Source: Bradyrhizobium campsiandrae (GTDB lineage: Bacteria > Pseudomonadota > Alphaproteobacteria > Rhizobiales > Xanthobacteraceae). Taken from it: 64,000 bases of DNA. The stretch covers positions 62,001 through 126,000 of the forward strand of contig NZ_JAANIH010000022.1 in assembly GCF_014529705.1 (NCBI RefSeq), given 5' to 3'. Within the stretch, counting starts at the first letter, position 1. Each line of letters opens with the position of its first letter. A model generated the notes under the pieces. That model searched no databases and was not told where the DNA came from. It saw nothing but the letters and a program-made list of their open reading frames with translations. Below, one piece after another: positions 35,136-46,116 of the stretch. The translations under genes and the position numbers were made by a program.

Positions 35136-36419
35136 TTAGAGACGTTCGGTTGAAAACGTCCTACGTATCCGGCGGCCTATCCCCCCGGTTATACGGGTTG
35201 CGGTCCGCTTGCCCGTGTTGACCCAGAACATTGGATCATCCGAAAGGGCCGGGCGATACCACGGCGGTCGGCCGGTCTGAACCACCGTTCCCAACGCTCG
35301 CGACAATTGGTCGTCCGGCAACTCACGGATCCGCGAAACATCTTCAGGACTAATTTCCACCTGAGGCGTGTTCTTTGTTATCTCGATCATGCCGGCGATG
35401 TTGTTGCGAGCCCCTTCCTGATAATCTTTTGGAAGGCATTCGGTCGCGTCCAGTGCATCTTCGAACACGGCGATCATCTCGCTCTTGCTGATGCCGATAT
35501 GCGGGTAGCGGAAGATGTTCTCCTCAAAATAAGTCCGCGCGTTCTTGATCGGCGCAAAGTCGCCCGTCACTCCTCCGCAGCCGAACCCGATTCCGAGTTC
35601 GCCGCAACGCTCAATCAGGGGACGCATCTCGTATAGATTGCTCTTCATCACCGTCATGGTCATGTTGAGGCGCCAACCAGTCTTGCGATGCTCGTTCTTG
35701 TAATTGAGAAGATCGATCAGATTGCGGTTGAGTTGTTCCCAATTGGCCCCGTGACGGATGTATTCATAGGTTTCCTTGGTGGCCGCATCGACGTTGATGC
35801 CGAATGCAAGGCTTTCGATCTTGTCGAAGCTCTTTTCCACTCGAGCCTTTGTCACGGACTTGAGGTTCGTCAGCAGCCCGAGATGAGCGCCGCGCGGAGC
35901 GTTATTGTTGAAATGGTCGATGATATCCCAGCACTGCTTGAACGCCGTTGGCTCTCCCCCCGTCAGCGTCATGCTCGCAATGTTTGGAATCGCCTCCTTG
36001 ACCCGTTCGACCGCCTCGGGCGTGATCCCGATTTTGCTCGTGTGGTCCTGCGGACACATGATGCACTGGATATTGCAGAGTTCGCCAAACTGGACCATCA
36101 GGGACAGCGGCTTGCTCCCTTGCGGAGGAAGCTCGTTGGCAACATAGGCTCCGGACAAGGGTTCGTAGCTGGTGCCGGTCCTGTACGAGGCCGGGAAGTC
36201 GTCATTCCCCAGGCGCTGCAGAAGATTGCAGTTGGTACAGATGTCCGGCAGCGCCGCCGAATTCTCGAGCATCTGCTGACGAAGTTTGTTGGCGGCAGGC
36301 CCGTTGAAGATGTCCGCCAGCTTTTCCTTCGTGTCGCCGAACTTTAGATCACCACAACAGGGCGTCACCTTGCCATTGGCTTGGATGTACAGCGAACTCC
36401 AAGCGATCGAACATTTCAT
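35136..36419 (-). CDS. Radical SAM protein with N-terminal SPASM-like cysteines
   Basis: 427 residues. The radical SAM cluster motif CNIQCIMC (C115, C119, C122) and the SAM-binding TLTGGEPT (near 151-158) are clear. Before it, residues 3-64 look like a SPASM/twitch domain: C3, CC at 21-22 after NGKVTP, and CTNC (61-64), which would bind an extra iron-sulfur cluster. In most SPASM enzymes this part is C-terminal; here it precedes the core. No peptide precursor, glycosyltransferase or partner is adjacent. Substrate unknown. Basic C-terminal tail. Confidence 0.85.
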   Translation of the reverse strand: MKCSIAWSSLYIQANGKVTPCCGDLKFGDTKEKLADIFNGPAANKLRQQMLENSAALPDICTNCNLLQRLGNDDFPASYRTGTSYEPLSGAYVANELPPQGSKPLSLMVQFGELCNIQCIMCPQDHTSKIGITPEAVERVKEAIPNIASMTLTGGEPTAFKQCWDIIDHFNNNAPRGAHLGLLTNLKSVTKARVEKSFDKIESLAFGINVDAATKETYEYIRHGANWEQLNRNLIDLLNYKNEHRKTGWRLNMTMTVMKSNLYEMRPLIERCGELGIGFGCGGVTGDFAPIKNARTYFEENIFRYPHIGISKSEMIAVFEDALDATECLPKDYQEGARNNIAGMIEITKNTPQVEISPEDVSRIRELPDDQLSRALGTVVQTGRPPWYRPALSDDPMFWVNTGKRTATRITGGIGRRIRRTFSTERL

Positions 36420-36627
36420 CGGCCACTTCCCCCACGCACACCGGCATCCGTGGTGGTTGTAGCATGGGCTCCATTCGCGTGGAAGGTACCCTGACGTTTT
36501 TCACGCACGTCACAAGGTGCATAAACATGCTTGATTTACGGCTCATCATTCATGACGACCCGACCAGGCATGAGACGGAGCGAGCGATTCAGCCCAGCTG
36601 CGAAGCCGACGGACATGACCGGAGAGA

Positions 36628-38265
<1,638 letters not shown>

Positions 38266-38272
38266 CACGCCC

Positions 38273-39451
38273 TCACCTGAAGGTCTTGCGCGGGTCGAAG
38301 GCGTCACGCACGGCTTCACCGATGAAGATCAGCAGCGACAGCATGATCGCGACCGAGAAGAAGCCGGTGAAGCCGAGCCACGGCGCCTGCACGTTGGATT
38401 TGCCCTGCGACAACAACTCGCCGAGCGAGGGCGAACCGGGCGGCAGGCCGAAGCCGAGGAAGTCGAGCGCGGTCAGCGTCATGACCGAGCTCGAGACGAT
38501 GAACGGCAGGAAGGTCATGGTCGCGACCATCGCGTTCGGCAGCAGATGCTTGAACATGATCACGGCGTTCGACACGCCGAGCGCCCGCGCCGCCTGGATG
38601 TACTCGAAATTGCGACCGCGCAGGAACTCGGCGCGGACGAGGCCGACCAGCGACACCCAGGAGAACAGCAGCAGGATGCCGAGAAGCACGAAGAAGCCGG
38701 GCACCAGCACCGACGACAGGATCAGCAGCAGATAGAGCGAGGGGATCGCGGTCCAGATCTCGATGAAGCGCTGGAACAAGAGATCGACCCAGCCGCCGAA
38801 ATAGCCCTGCACCGCGCCGGCCGCGACGCCGACGATGGAGGAGACGATGGTCAGGCAGAGGCCGAACAGCACCGAAATGCGGAAGCCATAGATCACGCGC
38901 GCGACCACGTCGCGGCCCTGATCGTCGGTGCCGAGCCAGTTGTATTCGAGGTCACGGCAGCCCTTCAGGCCCTTCTTCTCGACCACCGGCTTGCATTGCG
39001 CTTCCGTCAGCATCCAGGTCGGCGGCGAGGGTGCAGGCGTCGGCAGATCGAGATTGTGGGTGTCGTAGGAATAGCGGATCAAGGGCCAGACGATGCTGCC
39101 GCCCTTGTCCTTGATCAGCTTCTGCAAATAGGGATCGCGGTAGTCCGCCGCGGTCTCGAAGTCGCCGCCGAAGGTGGTCTCGGAATAGGTGACGAAGGCA
39201 GGCCAGTAGAGATGGCCGTCATATTTGATCAGGAAAGGCCGGTCGTTGGCGATCAGCTCGGCGAACAGCGACACCACGAACAGGATCATGAAGATCCAGA
39301 ACGACCAATAGCCGCGCCGGTTCGCCTTGAAATTCTGCCAGCGCCGCCGGTTGAGCGGCGACGGCGCAAACGGCTTGCGCGTGATCGGCACGACGTCCCC
39401 GAGCGGCGACTTTGCGGTGGTCTCGATCGGGGTGGGAGCGGTCAGCGCCAT
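38273..39451 (-). CDS. yejE: Peptide ABC transporter permease YejE
   Basis: 392 residues. Inner-membrane permease with an N-terminal helix (GYWSFWIFMILFVVSLFAEL), a large periplasmic loop typical of YejE, and a DppC-type core with five helices and the EAA-like motif around EFLRGRNFEYIQAARALG. Start ATG 39451 shares one base with the yejB stop (TGATG). Confidence 0.93.
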   Translation of the reverse strand: MALTAPTPIETTAKSPLGDVVPITRKPFAPSPLNRRRWQNFKANRRGYWSFWIFMILFVVSLFAELIANDRPFLIKYDGHLYWPAFVTYSETTFGGDFETAADYRDPYLQKLIKDKGGSIVWPLIRYSYDTHNLDLPTPAPSPPTWMLTEAQCKPVVEKKGLKGCRDLEYNWLGTDDQGRDVVARVIYGFRISVLFGLCLTIVSSIVGVAAGAVQGYFGGWVDLLFQRFIEIWTAIPSLYLLLILSSVLVPGFFVLLGILLLFSWVSLVGLVRAEFLRGRNFEYIQAARALGVSNAVIMFKHLLPNAMVATMTFLPFIVSSSVMTLTALDFLGFGLPPGSPSLGELLSQGKSNVQAPWLGFTGFFSVAIMLSLLIFIGEAVRDAFDPRKTFR

Positions 39452-40560
39452 CAGACCTCCCGCGCCTCGAAATCGATCCGCGGGTCGACCCACATATAGG
39501 CGAGGTCAGAGATGAGATTGACCACGAGGCCGACGAGCGAAAAGATGAACAGCGTACCGAACACCACGGGGTAGTCGCGGTTGAGAACGCTCTCGAAGCT
39601 GAGCAGCCCGAGCCCGTCCAGCGAGAAGATGGTCTCGATCAAAAGCGAGCCCGAGAAGAAGGCGTGGATGAAGGTGGCGGGAAAGCCGGCGATGACGATC
39701 AGCATGGCATTGCGGAAGACGTGGCCATAGAGCACCCGGTTCTCGCTGCAGCCCTTGGCGCGCGCGGTCATCACATATTGCTTGCGGATCTCGTCGAGGA
39801 ACGAGTTCTTGGTCAGGAACGTCATGGTCGTGAAGGCCCCGAGCCCCATGGCGATCAGCGGCAGCGTCAAGTGCCAGAAGTAATCGATGATCTTCCAGTA
39901 CCAGGGGAATTGCGACCAACCGTCCGACGTCAATCCGCGCAGCGGGAACCAATTGAAGAACGAGCCACCGGCGAACAGGATGATCAGGAGGATCGCGAAC
40001 AGGAAGCCGGGGATGGCATAGCCGAGCACCAGCACGGTCGACGTCCAGGTGTCGAAGCGCGAGCCGTCCTTCACGGCCTTGCGGATGCCGAGCGGAATCG
40101 AGATCAGGTAGGTCAGGAGCGTCAGCCAGATGCCGAGCGAGATCGAGACCGGCAGCTTTTCCTTGACCAACTGGAGCACGCTGACATCGCGAAAATAGCT
40201 GTTGCCGAAATCGAAGCGGGAGAAATTCCACACCATCAGCGCGAAGCGCTCCGGCGCCGGCTTGTCGAAGCCGAACTGCTTCTCCAGCTTCCTGATGAAG
40301 TCGGGGTCGAGACCCTGCGCGCCGCGATATTTCGAGTTGATGGCATCGCCCCCGGCTCCCAACTGGCCCGGCGCACGCTGGGCGAAATCGCTGCCGCCTG
40401 AAATGCGCGAGGTCCCGCCGGTATCGGCGCCCGACAGCTGCGCGATCACCCGCTCGACCGGACCGCCCGGGGCGAATTGCACGACGACGAAGGAGATGAA
40501 CATGATTCCGAGCAACGTCGGAATCATCAGGAGAATGCGGCGGGCGATATAGGCGCTCAT
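39451..40560 (-). CDS. yejB: Peptide ABC transporter permease YejB
   Basis: 369 residues, DppB-type permease. N-terminal YIARRILLMIPTLLGIMFIS, a loop, and the EAA-like region DEIRKQYVMTARAKGCSENRVL with the C-terminal helices. The ATG at 40560 is the family start; an open frame continues upstream without similarity. Two bases separate it from the stop of the binding protein gene above. Confidence 0.93.
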   Translation of the reverse strand: MSAYIARRILLMIPTLLGIMFISFVVVQFAPGGPVERVIAQLSGADTGGTSRISGGSDFAQRAPGQLGAGGDAINSKYRGAQGLDPDFIRKLEKQFGFDKPAPERFALMVWNFSRFDFGNSYFRDVSVLQLVKEKLPVSISLGIWLTLLTYLISIPLGIRKAVKDGSRFDTWTSTVLVLGYAIPGFLFAILLIILFAGGSFFNWFPLRGLTSDGWSQFPWYWKIIDYFWHLTLPLIAMGLGAFTTMTFLTKNSFLDEIRKQYVMTARAKGCSENRVLYGHVFRNAMLIVIAGFPATFIHAFFSGSLLIETIFSLDGLGLLSFESVLNRDYPVVFGTLFIFSLVGLVVNLISDLAYMWVDPRIDFEAREV

Positions 40561-40562
40561 GA

Positions 40563-42449
40563 TTATTTCGCCTGCTCGAGCCTGGTCGCCTTGGCGGCGT
40601 CGTACCACCACAGGGTCCGCTCTCCGACGCCGCTGGTATAGTCGGAGATCGCATAACGCGGCAGGTTTGCGGGATGGCCGAACTGATCCCAATACGCCAG
40701 CCGGTGGCTGGTATTGTACCATTGCGGCACCCAATAGCGACCGGCGCGAAAGACGCGATCGATTGCGCGGCAGGCGATGGTCAGTTCCTGGCGCGTCCCG
40801 GCGGCCATCGCCTTCTCGACCAAGGCATCGAGCGCGGGGCTGGATGCGCCGGCAAGATTATAGGACCCCTTCGTCGCTGCTGCCTGCGAGGTGAAGTAGG
40901 TGCGCAGGCTGTCGCCTGGCGTCGCCGACATGGTGATGCGGTTGATGGCGACGTCGAAATCGAAGGATTCGACCCGCGCGCGATATTGCACGGCATCGAT
41001 GAGACGCAGATTCGCGTCGATGCCGAGCATGTTCAAATTCTTCAGAAAGGAGGCATGGTGCGGCTGGAACGAAGCCTCGTCGGTCAGGAACTCGATGCTG
41101 AAGACCTCGCCGCTCGGCAACAGCCGCTTGCCGTCCTTGACCGGAAGCTGCGCCTCCTGGAGCAATTGCTGCGCCTTGCGAAGCAGCGTGCGGTCCTGGC
41201 CCGAACCGTCGGACACCGGCGGCACGAACGGCTCGCCGAAGACCTCGTCGGGCACCTGGCCGCGGAACGGCTCGAGCAGCTTCAGCTCCTCGGGCGACGG
41301 CATCCCCTCGGCAACGAGATCCGAATTCTGGAACGGTGAGCGCGCGCGCGCATAGGCGCCGTACATGATGGTCTTGTTGGTCCATTCGAAGTCGAACGCG
41401 CAGTTCAACGCTTCGCGCACCTTCGGGTTCTTGAACTTGTCCCGCCGGGTGTTCAGGAACCAGCCCTGGCCGCCCGAAGGCGTCTGATCCGGCACCTCCT
41501 CGCGCTTGACCCGGCCGTCCTTGATGGCCGGAAAGTCGTAGCGCGTCGCCCAGATGCGCGAGGTGAACTCCTCGCGATAGAGATAGTTCTTGCCGGTGAA
41601 GCCTTCGAAGGCGACGTCGCGGTCGCGGTAGAACTCGTAGCGGATCACGTCGAAATTATTGCTGCCGCGGCAGACCGGCAGGTCCGCGCCCCACCAGTCC
41701 TTGACCCGGTCGAACTCGATGAAACGGTTGATCTCGAACTTGCCGACCTTGTAGGGGCCCGAGCCCAGCGGCGTATCCGTGGTGGTCTCGTCGAATGCGC
41801 GGCCGGCGTAATAGGCCCTGGAGAAGATCGGAAGGCTCGCCACGTAGAGCGGCACGTCGCGCGCGCGCTTCTCTGCGAAGGTGACGACCACGGTCGCATC
41901 GTCGAGCGCTTCGGCACCCTTGACGTCGCGCATCTGAATCTGGATCAGCGGATGACCCTTGTCCTTCAGCACGTTGACCGAGAACGCGACGTCATGCGCA
42001 GTCAGCCTGGTGCCGTCGTGAAACTTCGCCTCGGGCCGCATCGTGAAGCGATAGGCGAGCTTGTCGGGAGAGATCTGCACCGACTTCGCGGCAAAGCCGT
42101 ACATGGCATCGGGCTCGTCGCCGGCACGCGTCATCAGCGTGGCGAAGGTCAGATCCATGCCTTGTGCGCCCTCGCCTTTCAGGACGAAGGCGTTGAGCGA
42201 GTTGAAGGTGAAATAGGACTGATTGTAGCCGCGCACTGAAGGAATCAGCGAGAACGTGCCGCCCTTCGGCGCATCGGGATTGACGTAGTCGAAATGGTGG
42301 AAATTGGCGGGATATTTGAGATCGTCGAACGCCGAGATGCCGTGGGCTTCAACGGGCCCCTCGGACGCCGCCGCGCCACGGAGTGCGGCAGTGCCAAGCG
42401 CGCCGCCGACACCGAGGACCAGCACATGCCGGCGTGAAAGCTGCGCCAT
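40563..42449 (-). CDS. Peptide-binding protein of the Yej transporter, second copy
   Basis: 628 residues. Periplasmic family-5 solute-binding protein of the YejA type with a twin-arginine-like leader (LSRRHVLVLGVGGALG). Signature segments FDYVNPDAPKGGTFS near 53 and RFTMRPEAKFHDGTRLTAHDV near 145. I use the ATG at 42449 (AAGGA about ten bases upstream); a GTG at 42467 overlapping the previous stop is possible. Paralogue of the gene just upstream, so the importer has two binding proteins. Confidence 0.9.
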   Translation of the reverse strand: MAQLSRRHVLVLGVGGALGTAALRGAAASEGPVEAHGISAFDDLKYPANFHHFDYVNPDAPKGGTFSLIPSVRGYNQSYFTFNSLNAFVLKGEGAQGMDLTFATLMTRAGDEPDAMYGFAAKSVQISPDKLAYRFTMRPEAKFHDGTRLTAHDVAFSVNVLKDKGHPLIQIQMRDVKGAEALDDATVVVTFAEKRARDVPLYVASLPIFSRAYYAGRAFDETTTDTPLGSGPYKVGKFEINRFIEFDRVKDWWGADLPVCRGSNNFDVIRYEFYRDRDVAFEGFTGKNYLYREEFTSRIWATRYDFPAIKDGRVKREEVPDQTPSGGQGWFLNTRRDKFKNPKVREALNCAFDFEWTNKTIMYGAYARARSPFQNSDLVAEGMPSPEELKLLEPFRGQVPDEVFGEPFVPPVSDGSGQDRTLLRKAQQLLQEAQLPVKDGKRLLPSGEVFSIEFLTDEASFQPHHASFLKNLNMLGIDANLRLIDAVQYRARVESFDFDVAINRITMSATPGDSLRTYFTSQAAATKGSYNLAGASSPALDALVEKAMAAGTRQELTIACRAIDRVFRAGRYWVPQWYNTSHRLAYWDQFGHPANLPRYAISDYTSGVGERTLWWYDAAKATRLEQAK

Positions 42450-42463
42450 GCGGGATATGTCCT

Positions 42464-44365
42464 TCACGACTTCTTTGCGATCCGCGCCGCCTTGTCCGCA
42501 TCATACCACCAGATGAACGGGAAGCCCGACAGGCCGTATTTGGGCAATTCCGCCGGCCGGCCGAAGCGATCCCAGCGCGCGGTCCTTATCTTCGGATAAT
42601 TCCATTGCGGTACGACGTAGTGATTCCACAGCAGCACCCGGTCGAGCGCCTTGGTTGCGGCGACGAGATCCTCGCGATCGGTGGCGTAGATCAGCCGTTC
42701 GATCAGCTTGTCGACCGCCGGATTCTTGATGCCGGTGATATTGCGCGACCCGGCGATATCGGCCGTTTTCGACGACCAGAACTCGCGCTGCTCGTTGCCC
42801 GGCGACTGCGATTCGCCCCACGAGTTGGTGACGATGTCGAAATCCCAGTCGCGCGTCCTGTTCTCGTATTGGGTCGGATCGACCGTACGCACGCTGACGG
42901 CGATGCCGAGCCGCTCCAGCGACGGCTTGTAGAACAACGTGACCCGCTCGAAGCTCGGATCCTGGTTCAGCAGTTCGACGGAGAACTGGGTGCCGCTCTT
43001 GACGTCGATCAGCTTGCGGTCGCGCACCTCGTAGCCGGCTTCCTTGAACAGGCGGAGCGCCTCACGCAGATTGTCGCGCACGGCCTCGGGATTGCCCCCG
43101 ACCGGATTGGAATAAGGCGTCGTGAACACTTCGGGCGGCACTTGAGCGCGCACGGTCTCGAGGATTTCAAGCTCCTTGCCCTGCGGCAGGCCGGTTGCCA
43201 TGAGCTCGTCGATGCCGTCGAAATAGCTGCTGATGCGCTTGTACTGACCGTAGAAGATCTGCTTGTTCATCTCCTCGAAGTCGAACGCATAATTGAGCGC
43301 ACGGCGCACCCGCGGATCGCCGAACTTGGCGCGGCGCAGGTTCGGCACGAAGGCCTGCATGACGCCTGAACTGCGGTTGGCGAACTCCTCGAGGATCACC
43401 CGTTTCTCGGCCACGGCCGGGAAGTCGTAGGCGGTCGCCCAGCTCTTGGCGCTGTTCTCGGTGCGCCAATCGACCTGATCGGCCTTGAAGGCCTCGATCG
43501 CCACCGTGGCGTCGCGGAAATACTCGTAGCGCAGCTCGTCGAAATTGTTGCGCCCGACATTGGTGGCGAGGTCGCGGCCCCAATAATCCTGGACGCGCTC
43601 CAGCGCGATCGAGCGGCCGGCAACGAAGTCCTTGACGCGGTAGGGACCGCAACCAAGCGGGATCTCGAGCGTGGTGGCGGAGACATCGCGCTTGCGCCCT
43701 TGCGCGTCGGTGCCCTCCCACCAATGCCTCGGCAGCACGATGAGCTGCCCGACGATCTGCGGCAACTCGCGGTTACCAGGTGCGTCGAACACGAATTTCA
43801 CCTCGCGCTCGCCGACCTTCTCGGCCTTCACCACATGGCTGTAATAGGCCGAGTACATCGGATGATGCTTCTTGAACGAATCGAGCGAGAAGATCACGTC
43901 CTCGGGGGTGACCGGCTTGCCGTCGTGCCATTTCGCCTCAGGCCGCAGGCGATAAGTGACGAAGGAAAAATCGTCCGGATGGCTGACGGCCTCGGCGAGC
44001 GCACCGTATTCGGTCGAGACTTCGTCGAGCGACGGCGTCGTGAGGGATTCGTAGATGAACGCGACGGCCCCGGCGACCTGGCCCTTCACGCCTGAGACCA
44101 CGATGTTGAAATTGTCGAACGTCCCGACCGCGATCTGGCGCGCGACGCCGCCCTTGGGCGCGTCCGGATTGACGTAGTCGAAGCGCTTGAAGTCGGCGGG
44201 ATACTTGATCTTTCCGAACAGCGACAGCGCATGGCGCCAGGGGAGTTCGACGGCCGATTGCGCCTCTGCCGCGCCGATGATGGGAATACCCGCCGCCGAG
44301 CCAAGAGCGGGAAGCGCAGCGACAGCCGCGCCGGTGAGCAGGAGATCGCGTCGGGTAATGGCCAA
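42464..44365 (-). CDS. yejA: Peptide-binding protein YejA
   Basis: 633 residues, family-5 solute-binding protein. Twin-arginine leader ITRRDLLLTGAAVAALP, mature start near 36, and FDYVNPDAPKGGVARQ near 64-79 and YRLRPEAKWHDGKPVTPEDV near 140-159. The start codon is TTG at 44365 with AGGA eight bases upstream; no ATG is available above before a stop. First gene of the yej operon. Confidence 0.92.
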   Translation of the reverse strand: MAITRRDLLLTGAAVAALPALGSAAGIPIIGAAEAQSAVELPWRHALSLFGKIKYPADFKRFDYVNPDAPKGGVARQIAVGTFDNFNIVVSGVKGQVAGAVAFIYESLTTPSLDEVSTEYGALAEAVSHPDDFSFVTYRLRPEAKWHDGKPVTPEDVIFSLDSFKKHHPMYSAYYSHVVKAEKVGEREVKFVFDAPGNRELPQIVGQLIVLPRHWWEGTDAQGRKRDVSATTLEIPLGCGPYRVKDFVAGRSIALERVQDYWGRDLATNVGRNNFDELRYEYFRDATVAIEAFKADQVDWRTENSAKSWATAYDFPAVAEKRVILEEFANRSSGVMQAFVPNLRRAKFGDPRVRRALNYAFDFEEMNKQIFYGQYKRISSYFDGIDELMATGLPQGKELEILETVRAQVPPEVFTTPYSNPVGGNPEAVRDNLREALRLFKEAGYEVRDRKLIDVKSGTQFSVELLNQDPSFERVTLFYKPSLERLGIAVSVRTVDPTQYENRTRDWDFDIVTNSWGESQSPGNEQREFWSSKTADIAGSRNITGIKNPAVDKLIERLIYATDREDLVAATKALDRVLLWNHYVVPQWNYPKIRTARWDRFGRPAELPKYGLSGFPFIWWYDADKAARIAKKS

Positions 44366-44580
44366 ATCAATAGTCCTGTCTTGAAGGAGACTACTCCTTT
44401 AAGTTCCCAATATAGGCGAGGTTTCGACGGAATATGTTGCTTTTTCCTCATGTTGAAAGGCCGGGCGGCCTCTCAGATGCGGCCAAACGCCCCGATAACA
44501 ACGCCGCGAGGCCTGGATATGGAAACGGCCAGGCTTTTGGGGCCCGGCCGCGTATTTTAGAGATGATGGACCGATAGGCC

Positions 44581-45135
44581 TTATTTTGCTGCGGTGGGCA
44601 GCGGCTTCGGGCTGTCGGAGAGGCTGTTCAGGTAGGCGATGACGTCCGCGCGCTCCGAGTCCTTCGGAATGCCGGCGAAGCCCATTGCGGTGCCGGGAAC
44701 GGCGGCCTTCGGATTGGCGATGAACTTATTGAGCGCGTCGAAGTCCCAGGCGCCGCCCTTGCTCTTCATCGCAGCCGAGAAGTTGAAGCCGCCACGGCCC
44801 TCGCCGACGTGATCGCCAACGATGCCATAGAGGTTCGGACCGACGCGGTTCGGGCCGCCCTTCTCGAAGGTATGGCACGCGCCGCACTTCTTGGCGGCGG
44901 CAGCGCCCTTCTCGACGGAGGCGGTCTGGAGCAGCTTTTCGATCGGTTCGGAGGCGGCGGCCGCAGCACCCGCGCCGCCCTTGTCGCCGGCTTCTTCCTT
45001 CACCGCGATCTCGAAGCCCGGCTTTTCCGGCATCTTGGGCGAGAACAGCGCACTCGCGGTGAAGCTCGTCACCAACAGAATGAGACATGTGCCGAGCACG
45101 GCACCGAGAATCTTATTGAGTTCGAAAGAGTCCAT
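44581..45135 (-). CDS. cycM: Membrane-anchored cytochrome c (CycM type)
   Basis: 184 residues, the length of Bradyrhizobium CycM. N-terminal anchor helix (about 10-30), an Ala/Gly/Glu-rich linker, then a class I cytochrome c with haem motif CGACH (84-88) and a Met ligand in AMGFAGI. CycM carries electrons from the bc1 complex to the aa3 oxidase in the inner membrane. ATG 45135 gives the standard N terminus MDSFELNKI. Confidence 0.93.
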   Translation of the reverse strand: MDSFELNKILGAVLGTCLILLVTSFTASALFSPKMPEKPGFEIAVKEEAGDKGGAGAAAAASEPIEKLLQTASVEKGAAAAKKCGACHTFEKGGPNRVGPNLYGIVGDHVGEGRGGFNFSAAMKSKGGAWDFDALNKFIANPKAAVPGTAMGFAGIPKDSERADVIAYLNSLSDSPKPLPTAAK

Positions 45136-45354
45136 TTCCGGCCAGGCCCCACACCGCAAGAAGGAATAAGCGGCCGGGCGGCCGCCAGGACGAGCCTCGG
45201 GAGAATCAGTCGTTCCTTATTGTTTCCCCGAGTTTTGCCATTCAGATATCGGTTTGCCCGGGGTCTGGCAACCCGTATAAGCGATGCGGCTTTCAGCCCA
45301 TTCCCACCCGATTTCTTGAGGCGGAAAACGCCTCGTTTCCAGGCCTTTAAACCG

Positions 45355-46095
45355 ATGATCGACCCCCGCATCCTGGTGCTGATCCCGGCCCGCATGGCCG
45401 CCACCCGCCTGCCCGGCAAGCCGCTCGCCGATATCGCGGGCCTGCCGATGATCGTGCATGTGATGCGGCGCGCCGAGGCCGCCGGCATCGGCCGGGTCGC
45501 GGTGGCAACCGATACCGCCGAGATCGCGTCGGTCGTGACCGCCCATGGCGGCGAGGCGGTGATGACCAGTCCCGCCCATCCCTCCGGCTCCGACCGTATC
45601 CATGAGGCCATGCAGAAGCTCGATCCGGACGGCAAGGCCGAGATCGTGGTCAATCTCCAGGGCGATTTCCCGACCATCACGGTCGACAATATCCGCGAGG
45701 TGCTGCCGCCGCTGCAAGATCCGGCCGTGGATATCGCCACGCTGGCCTCGCAGATCCACACCACGGAGGAGGACCTCGCCCCGAGCGTCGTCAAGGCGAT
45801 CGGAACTTCGCTCGGCGGTCGCCGGATGCGCGCACTTTATTTCACCCGTGCCACCGCGCCGACCGGCGACGGGCCGCGCTACCACCATATCGGCCTCTAT
45901 GCCTATCGCCGCGCTGCGCTCGAGCGCTATGTCTCCTTGCCGCCCTCGCCGCTGGAATTGCAGGAGAAGCTCGAGCAACTGCGCGCGCTGGAGGCCGGGA
46001 TGCGGATCGACTTTACCATCGTCGACACCGTCCCGCGCGGGGTCGACACGCCGGCGGACCTCGAGACCGCTCGCGGCATCCTTTCCAAATCCTGA
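45355..46095 (+). CDS. kdsB: CMP-Kdo synthetase
   Basis: 246 residues. 3-deoxy-manno-octulosonate cytidylyltransferase, activates Kdo for lipopolysaccharide inner core. N-terminal nucleotide loop LIPARMAATRLPGKPLADI (9-27), VNLQGDFP near 98-105 and the C-terminal DTPADLETAR. The ATG at 45355 is the family start; the frame is open far upstream in the antisense of cycM. pheA starts 21 bp downstream. Confidence 0.94.
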   Translation: MIDPRILVLIPARMAATRLPGKPLADIAGLPMIVHVMRRAEAAGIGRVAVATDTAEIASVVTAHGGEAVMTSPAHPSGSDRIHEAMQKLDPDGKAEIVVNLQGDFPTITVDNIREVLPPLQDPAVDIATLASQIHTTEEDLAPSVVKAIGTSLGGRRMRALYFTRATAPTGDGPRYHHIGLYAYRRAALERYVSLPPSPLELQEKLEQLRALEAGMRIDFTIVDTVPRGVDTPADLETARGILSKS

Positions 46096-46116
46096 GCCGC
46101 TGCTACAAGGCCCGTC

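Noticed and set aside
35006..35221. 71-codon plus-strand frame at the end of the radical SAM gene
   Set aside because: Overlaps the C terminus of the radical SAM gene in antisense and has no ribosome site or motif.
34839..36419. RiPP cluster made of the tiny ORFs plus the radical SAM enzyme
   Set aside because: The tiny ORFs are convergent to the enzyme gene, lack Cys and have no leader-like similarity; adjacency alone is not enough.
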